Positions 19,706 through 29,275 of a stretch of DNA of 64,000 bases are shown here, in pieces. A program made the translations under genes and the position numbers. Source of the DNA: an uncultured Methylophilaceae bacterium (GTDB taxonomy: Bacteria; Pseudomonadota; Gammaproteobacteria; Burkholderiales; Methylophilaceae); NCBI GenBank assembly GCA_903870995.1, contig CAIQFD010000061.1, forward strand, positions 1-64,000, written 5' to 3'. Numbering within the stretch: the stretch's first letter is position 1; each line of letters begins with the position of its first letter. The notes under the pieces are model-generated. The model was not told the origin of the DNA and did not search any database. It saw nothing but the letters and a program-made list of their open reading frames with translations.

Positions 19706-20725
19706 GTGAATAATAGAACCAACGCCAATCCTCACATCACCATCATCGTGCCAGCCTTTAACGAGGCGGCGGCGATTGCGCACACGGTTAACCATATCGC
19801 GCAGCATCTCAAGGCGCTAAGCCGCGATTGGGATATTTTAGTGATTGATGATGGCAGCCGTGACAACACTTCAGATGTTGTGCGTAATTTAGACAAAGAT
19901 TTGAACACAAGCTTGGTGCGTTTTTCCCGTAATTTTGGTAAAGAATATGCCATAACGGCAGGCCTAGAACACGCCGAAGGGGATCTCGTTATTTGTATGG
20001 ATGCTGACGGTCAACACTCAGCCGAGTTATTGGGTGAAATGTTAGCTAAGTGGCGCGAGGGCTACGACATGGTCTATGCCGTGCGCCAAGACAGAAATGT
20101 AGAGTCTGCATTCAAACGCTTTGGATCTCGCCTCTTTTATCGCGCCATGAGCCTTGGTGGACAAATCAATATTCCTCGTGATGCTGGTGACTTCCGCCTC
20201 ATGGACAGGCAAGTCGTCAATGCGCTATTGTCCCTGCCTGAGCGTAACCGTTTTATGAAGGGCATCTATGCTTGGGTGGGATATAAGTCGATTGGCATTC
20301 CTTACTTCCCTTTAGACCGCACGCACGGCGAAAGCACCTTCTCAAAATTGAAACTCGCACAACTTGCTTGGACGGGTGTGACAAGCTTTTCAGTAATGCC
20401 TCTTCGTTTAGCAAGCGGCGTTGGTGCGGGGTTAGCTTTTCTTTCTTTCATCTATGGCGTCTGGGTAGTCATCGATAAAATGTTTTTCAGCGAATCTATT
20501 CCTGGTTGGCCAACCGTGGTGGCAAGCATGATGTTCTTTGCAGGGGTTCAACTTCTATTCATTGGTATTTTAGGCGAGTATTTAGCGCGTGTTTACGACG
20601 AAGTTAAAGGCCGCCCTTCCTACATCGTAGCTGAAGTAAGCAAGCCTGCTTCAAAAAGCCCATCACAATCTAAATCAACAAAACCAAAAGCTGTCAAACC
20701 TGCTGAAAAAGACTTACTGGGTTAA
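19706..20725 (+). CDS. DPM1/GtrB-like polyprenyl-phosphate glycosyltransferase (GT2)
   Basis: ITIIVPAFNEAAAIAHTV, LVIDDGSRDNT, MDADGQH, C-terminal 2 TM helices. Confidence 0.92.
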   Translation: MNNRTNANPHITIIVPAFNEAAAIAHTVNHIAQHLKALSRDWDILVIDDGSRDNTSDVVRNLDKDLNTSLVRFSRNFGKEYAITAGLEHAEGDLVICMDADGQHSAELLGEMLAKWREGYDMVYAVRQDRNVESAFKRFGSRLFYRAMSLGGQINIPRDAGDFRLMDRQVVNALLSLPERNRFMKGIYAWVGYKSIGIPYFPLDRTHGESTFSKLKLAQLAWTGVTSFSVMPLRLASGVGAGLAFLSFIYGVWVVIDKMFFSESIPGWPTVVASMMFFAGVQLLFIGILGEYLARVYDEVKGRPSYIVAEVSKPASKSPSQSKSTKPKAVKPAEKDLLG

Positions 20726-21117
20726 TGTCACAAGGGCACTCACAATCCGCTTCATGGTTTGCTATCGTTGGGGCACTGGCTGCGCTAACACATTACGTTA
20801 CCGCAGTTGGTTTTGAGTATAGCGCGCTACTGACTGCATCACATTCCAATATTGCAGGGTTTGTGGCCGCATTTCCGGTGAGTTATTTTGGACATCGAAA
20901 GTTCAGTTTCGCGGGCCAAGATGCAAGCCACTTTCAATCTTTACCGCGCTTCCTCTCAGTCGCAGTCCTTGGGTTTTTAGCTAATCAAACGTTAGTCCTG
21001 AATGCACTTCAATATACAAAACTACCATTTTGGTTTGCATTGGGCTTGGTAATGGTCGTCGTTGCCGTTAGCACATATCTATTGAGTAAGTTTTGGGCTT
21101 TCAAGGGTAAGCGATGA
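20725..21117 (+). CDS. GtrA-like flippase family protein
   Basis: 130 aa, 4 TM helices, FPVSYFGHRKFSF, STYLLSKFWAFK. Confidence 0.88.
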   Translation: MSQGHSQSASWFAIVGALAALTHYVTAVGFEYSALLTASHSNIAGFVAAFPVSYFGHRKFSFAGQDASHFQSLPRFLSVAVLGFLANQTLVLNALQYTKLPFWFALGLVMVVVAVSTYLLSKFWAFKGKR

Positions 21118-21902
21118 AGTTGATTTTGTGTGCAGATGACTTTGGACAAAGCGAGGCTATTGATCAAGGCATTATCAATCTCATCAAAAAGAATCGTTTA
21201 AGCGCCACTTCTTGTATGACGCTCAGCCCTCGCTGGCCAGACGCAGCAAAGAAACTCACACCTAGCATCAGGGAAAAAGCGAGCCTAGGCTTACACCTAG
21301 ACTTCACGCATTTTGGTGAAGCGACATCGCATCCCAAATTAGTCCTACTAAGTCTGGCTCGTCAACTTTCAAAAAAACACATTAAGCAAAGCATTCATCA
21401 TCAGCTAGATGCTTTTGAAGCTTCGCTAGGCGTTCCTCCAGAGTATATTGATGGGCATCAGCATGTGCACCAATTGCCACAAATTAGAGATGCGTTACTC
21501 GAAGTCTTGATAGCGCGTTACCCCAAACAATTACCCTGGGTAAGAATTGCAAAACCACCAATCGCCGATGGTCTTAAAGGCCTGATTATTCGAGCCTTAG
21601 GCGCAAATACGCTCGAAAAGAATGCCAAAAAATTAGGGTTTGTTTGCTCGGGAAGTTTGCTAGGCGCTTACGGCTTTAATGGTTCAAGCGAAGCGTACAT
21701 TCAACGCTTTAAAGATTGGTTAAAAGAAGTCGGGAGCAATGGATCGACGCCGGTTTTAATGTGTCATCCAGCAATTGACGATGGTCAGAATAATGATGAC
21801 GTCATTTACCAAGCGAGAGTGAGAGAGTATTGGGCATTGGCGAGTGATGAACTCGCTAATGATTTAAAGCGCTTTAGTTTGGTGAGAGGCCCAGCCGATT
21901 AA
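21114..21902 (+). CDS. ChbG/HpnK (YdjC-like) carbohydrate deacetylase
   Basis: LILCADDFGQSEAID, LGLHLDFTHFG, DGHQHVHQLP. Confidence 0.92.
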   Translation: MKLILCADDFGQSEAIDQGIINLIKKNRLSATSCMTLSPRWPDAAKKLTPSIREKASLGLHLDFTHFGEATSHPKLVLLSLARQLSKKHIKQSIHHQLDAFEASLGVPPEYIDGHQHVHQLPQIRDALLEVLIARYPKQLPWVRIAKPPIADGLKGLIIRALGANTLEKNAKKLGFVCSGSLLGAYGFNGSSEAYIQRFKDWLKEVGSNGSTPVLMCHPAIDDGQNNDDVIYQARVREYWALASDELANDLKRFSLVRGPAD

Positions 21903-21918
21903 CTTTGCCCAGGTGCTA

Positions 21919-22416
21919 CTAGCTTTGTGCTGGCACAACTGCAGGTAGTTTTTTAATTTTGTTACTTAATTTAACCATTTTGGTTGGTTTTTTCATCACG
22001 CAATATTCAGAACCATAATCGCCACCATTTTCATCTGGCTCGTAATAATGATTGGTATAAGCCCAACGAGTATTTGAGATTCGTTGAATATCGGCGATAC
22101 CAGTACTATATTCGGCATTACGTCCATCGGTAATGTTAAAAGTCATCGCCAACTTGTATCCGTTGGCAATCGCCTGGCCTTTATATACAAGTGCGTTTTC
22201 TGTTTCAGTATTAAAGTCATACATACCAAAACTGCCATGACTACTTATACGGTTAAGCTTAAGTGTGGCGGTTACTTCATACTCACCCACTTTATTATTC
22301 GTACCTTTACACAAATAAACACCACTAAAGTTTGATCCAATAAACTGCTCTTTAGCTTCAGCAACACTAACATTCAAGCCAATGGACAACAAAACAACTA
22401 AAGACAGTTTTTTCAT
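21919..22416 (-). CDS. Hypothetical secreted protein
   Basis: 165 aa with signal peptide MKKLSLVVLLSIGLNVSVAEA; no recognised domain. Confidence 0.7.
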   Translation of the reverse strand: MKKLSLVVLLSIGLNVSVAEAKEQFIGSNFSGVYLCKGTNNKVGEYEVTATLKLNRISSHGSFGMYDFNTETENALVYKGQAIANGYKLAMTFNITDGRNAEYSTGIADIQRISNTRWAYTNHYYEPDENGGDYGSEYCVMKKPTKMVKLSNKIKKLPAVVPAQS

Positions 22417-22615
22417 GCGATTTTCTTAGAGGGATTTAACAAAGTAACTATTGTAGCGTGATGCAAGCCTACGTAGTAGATGAACTGTATTTCTTTTGAT
22501 AATTTATGTTTTTCTTTTGTTTTTGAGGGTGGCGTAGATTATCATAAGCGCTTCGCCAGCGATCTAAAAGCTACGCTTTGAATTGATGCCGCTGACGCCC
22601 TATTCTCAGGATTTT

Positions 22616-24187
22616 ATGACGACATCAAGTCACCAACCGACATCAAGGTCTATTTGGCGTTACAGCGCCTTTAATCTCATGCTATTGTCGTTGCTTTCAG
22701 CATGGCTATGGCAACAAAATCAACCGATCGCGCTACCGGTGCCAACCATTCCATCTGATGGTAAGTTGCAATGTGTTTCTTACTCGCCTTATTACAACAA
22801 AGGTCAAACACCACTCAACATTAATACCATCATTAGCCATGACCAGATTGACCGTGACTTAGCCAAACTATCAACACAATTTGATTGCGTGCGCATCTAC
22901 TCAGTTGGACAAGGTTTAGATTACGTGCCCGAAGCCGCGTCCAAGCTTGGGATGAAGGTCTATGTCGGCGCATGGATAGGCTGGATTAAAAAGCTCAATG
23001 AAAAAGAGTTGAAGCTCGCGATATCCGTGGCGAACAAATACCCTGACACTGTAAAAGCCCTTGTCATCGGCAACGAGGTCCTGTTGCGCGGGGAACAATC
23101 AGAATCCGCCATGAAAACCTACATTGAGCGCGCAAAAGCTGCTACCAATGTGCCTGTTACCTATGCCGACGTTTGGGAGTTTTGGCGCAAGCACCCTGCG
23201 CTTGAAGGCTCTGTCGATTTTGTCACCGTTCATATCTTGCCTTATTGGGAAGATGATCCTCAGCCTATCGAGCGTGCTGTTGAGCACACACAAAATGTGA
23301 TGAATTTATTGGCCAGCACGTTCAAAAAACCTATTCTTATTGGCGAAACTGGTTGGCCTTCAGCAGGTAGACAAAGGGAAGGTTCTCAACCCAGCCTAAT
23401 CAACCAAGCTTTATATATGCGTAGCTTTTTGAAGGTTGCCGATGAAAAGCATTGGAATTACAACTTAATCGAAGCGGTTGATCAGCCTTGGAAGCGAGGC
23501 CTTGAGGGTACTGTTGGCGGTTATTGGGGTATTTTCAACACAGACTTACAAGCCAAATTCTCTTTTACCGACGACATCGCAGAAAGACATGATGGCAAAA
23601 AAGCGATCTATGCAGGCCTTATCGGCGCTCTACTACTATTGGTTTGGTCACTAGCCCTTAATATCCGTGCCAAAAACTCATTGGTCAGCATGACGCTTCT
23701 TGGTGGGCTCGCTGGGGTTTCAACTTTGATACAAGTTGAGTACCTTATCACGGCATGCCGCGTTCAAAGTGAATGGTTGGCGCTTGGTGGCCTTTGTGCG
23801 CTAGGTCTCATCAGCTTACTTAGCCTGCCCGCCTATGTATTTAAAGCCAACCAAACGGCAAAGCGAATCATCCAGATCACTTTACTGGTCATTTTGCTAG
23901 CGGCATTTAGTGCCAATTACTTACTAATGACTGATGGTCGTTACCGCGACTTTGCAATCAGCTTATATGCATTACCTGTTATTCAGCTATCTATTGGCTT
24001 AATGATACTCAAACAAAACCTCAAAACTCGCTTTTCGGCTTATCGGCTTTTAGGTATCTTACTCACAGTCAGTGCTGCATTTTGCTTATATAAAGAGCCT
24101 AGCAATGTTTTAGCCATGTTCTGGCTTGCACTTTGCGCACTCGTTGCTTGGGCCAACTGGCCAATCAAGCGCACCCCCTCCATTTAA
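22616..24187 (+). CDS. GH17 family protein with C-terminal TM region (NdvC-like)
   Basis: GH17 acid/base VIGNEVLLRG and nucleophile IGETGWPSAGR; multiple TM helices; start at ATG 22616 after CTCAGG. Confidence 0.85.
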   Translation: MTTSSHQPTSRSIWRYSAFNLMLLSLLSAWLWQQNQPIALPVPTIPSDGKLQCVSYSPYYNKGQTPLNINTIISHDQIDRDLAKLSTQFDCVRIYSVGQGLDYVPEAASKLGMKVYVGAWIGWIKKLNEKELKLAISVANKYPDTVKALVIGNEVLLRGEQSESAMKTYIERAKAATNVPVTYADVWEFWRKHPALEGSVDFVTVHILPYWEDDPQPIERAVEHTQNVMNLLASTFKKPILIGETGWPSAGRQREGSQPSLINQALYMRSFLKVADEKHWNYNLIEAVDQPWKRGLEGTVGGYWGIFNTDLQAKFSFTDDIAERHDGKKAIYAGLIGALLLLVWSLALNIRAKNSLVSMTLLGGLAGVSTLIQVEYLITACRVQSEWLALGGLCALGLISLLSLPAYVFKANQTAKRIIQITLLVILLAAFSANYLLMTDGRYRDFAISLYALPVIQLSIGLMILKQNLKTRFSAYRLLGILLTVSAAFCLYKEPSNVLAMFWLALCALVAWANWPIKRTPSI

Positions 24188-24212
24188 TTTATTAAGAAAA
24201 CCCACACCGTTC

Positions 24213-26786
24213 ATGCCTCCATTTTTCAATCGTTATATCAAACCCTTATTTTTCGCGAGTTTGATTGCGCTTATTCATTTTGGGATTTGGAGCGTTTCAA
24301 ATCGCGCTCTGCCTGCGATGAATGCACCTCCTATCGTCAATGGCTTTGCTTATAGTGGATTCCAAGAAAACCAAAGCCCACTAGAAAAAGAATACCCAAG
24401 CACGGCAGAATTGGTGCAAGACTTAAAAATACTCAGACCACTCACCAATCGCATTCGTATATACGGCGCGCTAGAAAACAGTGAAGTCACTGCGCTAGCG
24501 TCTAATTTAGGCTTTGAAGTTACTGCTGGCGCTTGGATTAGTGGCGATCTAAACGCTAATCGCCGCGAAGTGGATGCTTTAAAAGAAAAAATCAAAAACT
24601 ACCCACATATTGAACGTGCAATCGTTGGCAACGAGTCTTTGTTGCGCAACGACTTGCCTGCTGAAGAGCTCTTTAGCTACTTAGATGAAGTCAGAAAGTC
24701 GTCGAAACTGCCAATCTCTACAGCTGAGCCTTGGCACGTATGGCTTAAGAACCCAGACCTTGTTAAACACGTTGATTACATCGCTGTGCATTTACTACCC
24801 TACCACGAAGGCGTACCGGTCGACAAAGCTGTGGATTATGCCTTACAGCGCTATGACGAGCTCATGGAGGCTTATCCACGTAAAAAAATCGTCATCACTG
24901 AAATTGGCTGGCCTAGCCACGGCCCTACTTTAGGTGCGGCTGTTGCTTCAGATGTCAATCAAGCAAGATTCGTACGTGAGTTTTTAGCGAAGACCGCACA
25001 CAAAAATTATGACTATTTCCTGATGGAAGCATTTGACCAACCTTGGAAGCAAAAGCTTGAAGGCTGGGCCGGTGCTTATTGGGGCATGTTTGATGCAGAG
25101 CGTAATGAAAAATATTCATTACAAGGTGCCGTCGCGAAAGATGACCGCTGGGAAGAAAAAGCTTTGTGGGCAAGCTTGCTAGGCTTCTTCCCTATCCTAT
25201 TTATTGCTTATCGCTTTAGGCATTGGGGGCTAGGCGGTCGTTTCTCGATGGCGATATTACTTCAAGCATGCATTACCACATTAGTGGTTGCTTGGAATCT
25301 GCCGGGCGACTACTACTATACCTTGCGTGATTTTGTCGTGCTTATTGCTCTGATTATTGGCATGGGACTCACCTCTGCCGTACTGATGATTTACGGTGTT
25401 GAATTTAGTGAGGTCATGTTCAAGGGTAAATGGAACCGTGCTTACAAGCGTGCAAAGCCAGTGCCTGCTGACCAAGAGCTTTTTGTATCGGTGCATCTAG
25501 CTTGTTATAACGAACCTCCTGAAATGGTGATCACCACGATTGAAAGCTTGGCTAAGCTTAATTACACCAACTTTGAAGTGATTGTGGTCGACAACAACAC
25601 CAAAGACGAAGCTAAATGGAAACCGCTAGAAGCTTATATGGCCAAGATGCCTGACAATTTCCGTTTCTTCCATTTGCCACAATGGCCAGGCTTCAAAGCA
25701 GGCGCATTAAACTTTGCGCTCGACCAAACCAACCCCAAAGCACAAGTCGTTGGTGTGGTAGATGCGGACTATGAAGTCACACCAGATTGGCTATCCGATC
25801 TAGTTCCGCATTTTGCAGACACTAAAGTGGCGGTCGTACAAGCGCCCCAAGCTCACCGCGACTGGGAAAATAACTTCTTCCGCCGCATGAGTAATTGGGA
25901 GTTTGAAGGCTTTTTCCGCATCGGCATGCATCACCGCCATGAACGCAATGCATTAATTCAACACGGCACCATGACGCTTGTTCGTCACAAACCCCTCGTT
26001 GATTTCGGCAAATGGTCTGAATGGTGCATTTGTGAGGATACAGAGCTAGGCTTACGTTTATTAGAAAACGGCTACGAGCTTCGCTACATCGATGATACAT
26101 TCGGTCGTGGCCTCACCCCTTCAGACTTCAAAGCATTGAAGTCTCAGCGCTTCCGCTGGGCTTTTGGGGCCATGCAAATCCTGAAACATCACTTACCAAA
26201 ATTAATTGGCGATTCGACGCTGACGTTTGGTCAACGCTATCACTTCTTAACGGGTTGGTTTGGCTGGCTGGGCGATGCATTACAACTTATTTTCACGATA
26301 GGCTCTATTGCTTGGACAGTCGCGATGCTGGCATTCCCAACCGCATTCAGCTTACCTGTCACGATTATGATTACGCCGATCTTGTGCTTCTTAGCGATCA
26401 AAGCAGCGCTTGGGCCTGTGCTATATCGCAAGACCATGAACTGCAGCTGGAAAGATATTTTTGGTGCCTCTCTGGCAAGCTTAGGCTTATCTCATGCGAT
26501 TGCACGCGGTGTGATGATGGGTATTATCAAGAAAGATGGCGTATTTAAAGTCACCGCAAAAGGCAAAGTAAAAATCAACAAACTTCAAATACTCAGTCCA
26601 ATTATTGAAGAAGTGACCCTACTTGTCTTGTTGATTATTTGCAGTCTTGCAATGCTGATTACGCGCGGTTTTACGAATATCGACGCAGAGCTATGGGTCA
26701 CAATGCTCACGCTGCAATCTTTACCTTATGCAAGCGCACTCGCCTGTCAGATTATTGCGCAGCGCCCTGACCAACCGATTAAATAA
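24213..26786 (+). CDS. GH17-GT2 fusion beta-glucan synthase-like protein (NdvB-like)
   Basis: N-terminal GH17 (IVGNESLLRN, ITEIGWPSHGP), C-terminal processive GT2 (VVDADYEV, EDTELGLRLL, QRFRWAFGAMQIL); start chosen at MPPFFNRY. Confidence 0.9.
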   Translation: MPPFFNRYIKPLFFASLIALIHFGIWSVSNRALPAMNAPPIVNGFAYSGFQENQSPLEKEYPSTAELVQDLKILRPLTNRIRIYGALENSEVTALASNLGFEVTAGAWISGDLNANRREVDALKEKIKNYPHIERAIVGNESLLRNDLPAEELFSYLDEVRKSSKLPISTAEPWHVWLKNPDLVKHVDYIAVHLLPYHEGVPVDKAVDYALQRYDELMEAYPRKKIVITEIGWPSHGPTLGAAVASDVNQARFVREFLAKTAHKNYDYFLMEAFDQPWKQKLEGWAGAYWGMFDAERNEKYSLQGAVAKDDRWEEKALWASLLGFFPILFIAYRFRHWGLGGRFSMAILLQACITTLVVAWNLPGDYYYTLRDFVVLIALIIGMGLTSAVLMIYGVEFSEVMFKGKWNRAYKRAKPVPADQELFVSVHLACYNEPPEMVITTIESLAKLNYTNFEVIVVDNNTKDEAKWKPLEAYMAKMPDNFRFFHLPQWPGFKAGALNFALDQTNPKAQVVGVVDADYEVTPDWLSDLVPHFADTKVAVVQAPQAHRDWENNFFRRMSNWEFEGFFRIGMHHRHERNALIQHGTMTLVRHKPLVDFGKWSEWCICEDTELGLRLLENGYELRYIDDTFGRGLTPSDFKALKSQRFRWAFGAMQILKHHLPKLIGDSTLTFGQRYHFLTGWFGWLGDALQLIFTIGSIAWTVAMLAFPTAFSLPVTIMITPILCFLAIKAALGPVLYRKTMNCSWKDIFGASLASLGLSHAIARGVMMGIIKKDGVFKVTAKGKVKINKLQILSPIIEEVTLLVLLIICSLAMLITRGFTNIDAELWVTMLTLQSLPYASALACQIIAQRPDQPIK

Positions 26787-27722
26787 TTAAGAGACTTGGG
26801 CTTCTGAAACAGACAACAAAGCGGCGCCTACAATGCCAGCTTTGTCGCCTGTAGAGGAAGTTTCGATTTGAACGCGACCACGCAAAACTGGGATAAGGTC
26901 AGTGTTTAATTGTTGATCAAAAACTTCCTCCATCAACGACCAAGCACGACTAACCCCTCCGCCAATCACCACGCGCTTCACATCCACCACTTTTAGAATA
27001 TGCGCCAAACTCTGCGCTAAAGCTTTTGCGGCTATTTCATAAGCTTGTTTGGCATGGCTGTTACCTTGGGTTGCCAGTTTGGCAATCTCATGTGCGGTTA
27101 AATGAGCCCCTGCTAACTCTTGATAGTTTTTGCTAATGCCGGTGGCAGAAGCATATTGTTCAAGACAGCCATGATTACCACAACCGCACAAACGTCCGTT
27201 AGGGCTTGTAATGATATGACCCACTTCCATTGCATAGCCATGCTCACCCACCACAGGATTCCCAGCTTGAATTAACCCACCGCCAACGCCAGTGCCAAGC
27301 CCCACATAAATCAAGCCTTCGCTTAGTGGAACTTTCATTAACTGGTACTCACCGAAAGCTGCAGCCAATGCATCATTCTCAACAACCACTGGCCTCTTAA
27401 TCTTCGTAGACAAATCACCTGCCAAATCAACATTCAGCAGGCCTGGTAAGTTGGGAGATTGCGCAACATGGCCATTATGAGGATCGATAAAACCTGGAAA
27501 ACCAATACCAATCGAAGTGACCTCTGGATATGTGAGTAAAACTTCATTTAAGACTTCACTGATAGAAGCGATAATGGAACGCCAAGCAGTGCTTGGGTCA
27601 TGAGCACCACAGATGCCAGAAAAGTCTGCGTGGCAACGATGCTCGTGAATGATTGACAGCCCATCAACCACACCAACACGTAGGTTAGTCCCGCCAATGT
27701 CAACGCCAATACGCAAGGTCAT
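26787..27722 (-). CDS. ROK family sugar kinase (glucokinase-like)
   Basis: RIGVDIGGTNLRVGVVD; zinc motif GHIITSPNGRLCGCGNHGCLEQYAS. Confidence 0.9.
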   Translation of the reverse strand: MTLRIGVDIGGTNLRVGVVDGLSIIHEHRCHADFSGICGAHDPSTAWRSIIASISEVLNEVLLTYPEVTSIGIGFPGFIDPHNGHVAQSPNLPGLLNVDLAGDLSTKIKRPVVVENDALAAAFGEYQLMKVPLSEGLIYVGLGTGVGGGLIQAGNPVVGEHGYAMEVGHIITSPNGRLCGCGNHGCLEQYASATGISKNYQELAGAHLTAHEIAKLATQGNSHAKQAYEIAAKALAQSLAHILKVVDVKRVVIGGGVSRAWSLMEEVFDQQLNTDLIPVLRGRVQIETSSTGDKAGIVGAALLSVSEAQVS

Positions 27723-27724
27723 TG

Positions 27725-29275
27725 CTAGCCTCTTATCGCCAAGGGGTTGCGTTTATTCTGCAAGACTAAATATTCTAAGGCTTCTGCCAGGCCATCTTTA
27801 AGCTGCACCCAATCAAAGCGCCATTGCCAATTACCTTCTATGGTGCCTGGCGTGTTCATACGATGCTCACTTCCAAGCTTCAGAATATCTTGCATTGGGA
27901 TAATGGCGAGCGTGGCGTTGGATGAGAGTGCCATTTGGATCAACACTAGCGGCATATCAATCACATCATGTTCAACATAACCATGCTCAGTTAAATAACG
28001 ATGAAAAATTTCTCTTTGATGATCGTTCAAGTTCTCATACCAGCCTAAGCTGGTATCGTTATCATGTGTGCCAGTGTAAACGACACTATTCTCAGTAATT
28101 TTTTCAGGTAAATAAGGATTCTCAGCACTGCCATCAAAAGCAAATTGTAAAATCTTCATGCCAGGCAAATCGAACTTTTCGCGTAACGCATTGACTTCAT
28201 CAGTAATAATACCTAAATCTTCAGCCACCAAGGTAATGAGCGGTAAATGCTTGGTAATCGCATCTAGCAAAGCCTCGCCAGGTGCCAAAACCCATTCGCC
28301 ATTCATCGCTGTTGGCGCATCCGCAGGAATCTCCCATGCCGCTTGAAGGCCTCTAAAGTGATCGATGCGCACCATGTCGAACAAAGCATTTTGAGTGCGC
28401 ATGCGGGCAAGCCACCATTTAAATCCATCCGCCTGCATCGCCGGCCAGTTGTAATGCGGGTTCCCCCAGTGCTGACCGGTTTCCGAAAAGTAATCAGGCG
28501 GAACGCCAGCCACAACGGTCATATTCAAATCGGCATCTAATTTAAACATGTCAGGTTGCGCCCATACATCAGCGCTGTCATAGGAAATGAAAATTGGAAT
28601 ATCACCAAACAAAGCAATATGGCGACTGTTTGCGTATTCTTTTAAAGCATGCCATTGCTCAAAAAAAAGGAACTGCTTAAATCGCTCCAACTCAACAGCA
28701 TCTGCAAACTCATGTTGTGCCTGCTTGATTGCTTCCAGCTGACGCAATTTCAAAGCGCTTGGCCAATCACACCAAGAAACATGTTGATAATAGTGACGTA
28801 ATGCAATAAACAAAGCAAAGTCATCCAGCCAATGGGCTTGTTGCTTAGTGAAGCGTTCAAAACTAGCTTGAGCCTGAGGAATGTTAAGACGATTAAAATT
28901 AGTAAAAGCCATTGCGAGCAATACGGACTTATCCTCACTCGCGTCCAAGTCATTTTCTGACAACCAACCCTGTTGTTTCAACACATCTAAACTAATTAAA
29001 TCTAGATTACCTGCATGTGCAGATAAGCATTGGTAAGGTGATCCATCAGCATGTGGCATATTAAGTGGCAAAGTTTGCCATACCGTTGCGCCAATACTCG
29101 ATAAAAAATCAACGAACTTGAATGCATCTTGCCCCAAGTCAGCCTTGGGCAAAGAGGTAATGTGCAATAAAACGCCAGCGCGCCTTTGCTTTAACACCTG
29201 TGCAATATAGGCCAAATCACTCGCCTTCTTGACCGCGACGCATCGTACCCCCAACAGCAGGATCACCACCGCCAA
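27725..29275 (-). CDS. malQ: 4-alpha-glucanotransferase
   Basis: RRAGVLLHITSLP, DHFRGLQAAWEIP, AEDLGIITDEV, TGTHDNDTSLGW; supplied start overlaps the upstream GH57 gene by 59 nt, true start likely near 29213 (TTG). Confidence 0.93.
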   Translation of the reverse strand: MAVVILLLGVRCVAVKKASDLAYIAQVLKQRRAGVLLHITSLPKADLGQDAFKFVDFLSSIGATVWQTLPLNMPHADGSPYQCLSAHAGNLDLISLDVLKQQGWLSENDLDASEDKSVLLAMAFTNFNRLNIPQAQASFERFTKQQAHWLDDFALFIALRHYYQHVSWCDWPSALKLRQLEAIKQAQHEFADAVELERFKQFLFFEQWHALKEYANSRHIALFGDIPIFISYDSADVWAQPDMFKLDADLNMTVVAGVPPDYFSETGQHWGNPHYNWPAMQADGFKWWLARMRTQNALFDMVRIDHFRGLQAAWEIPADAPTAMNGEWVLAPGEALLDAITKHLPLITLVAEDLGIITDEVNALREKFDLPGMKILQFAFDGSAENPYLPEKITENSVVYTGTHDNDTSLGWYENLNDHQREIFHRYLTEHGYVEHDVIDMPLVLIQMALSSNATLAIIPMQDILKLGSEHRMNTPGTIEGNWQWRFDWVQLKDGLAEALEYLVLQNKRNPLAIRG

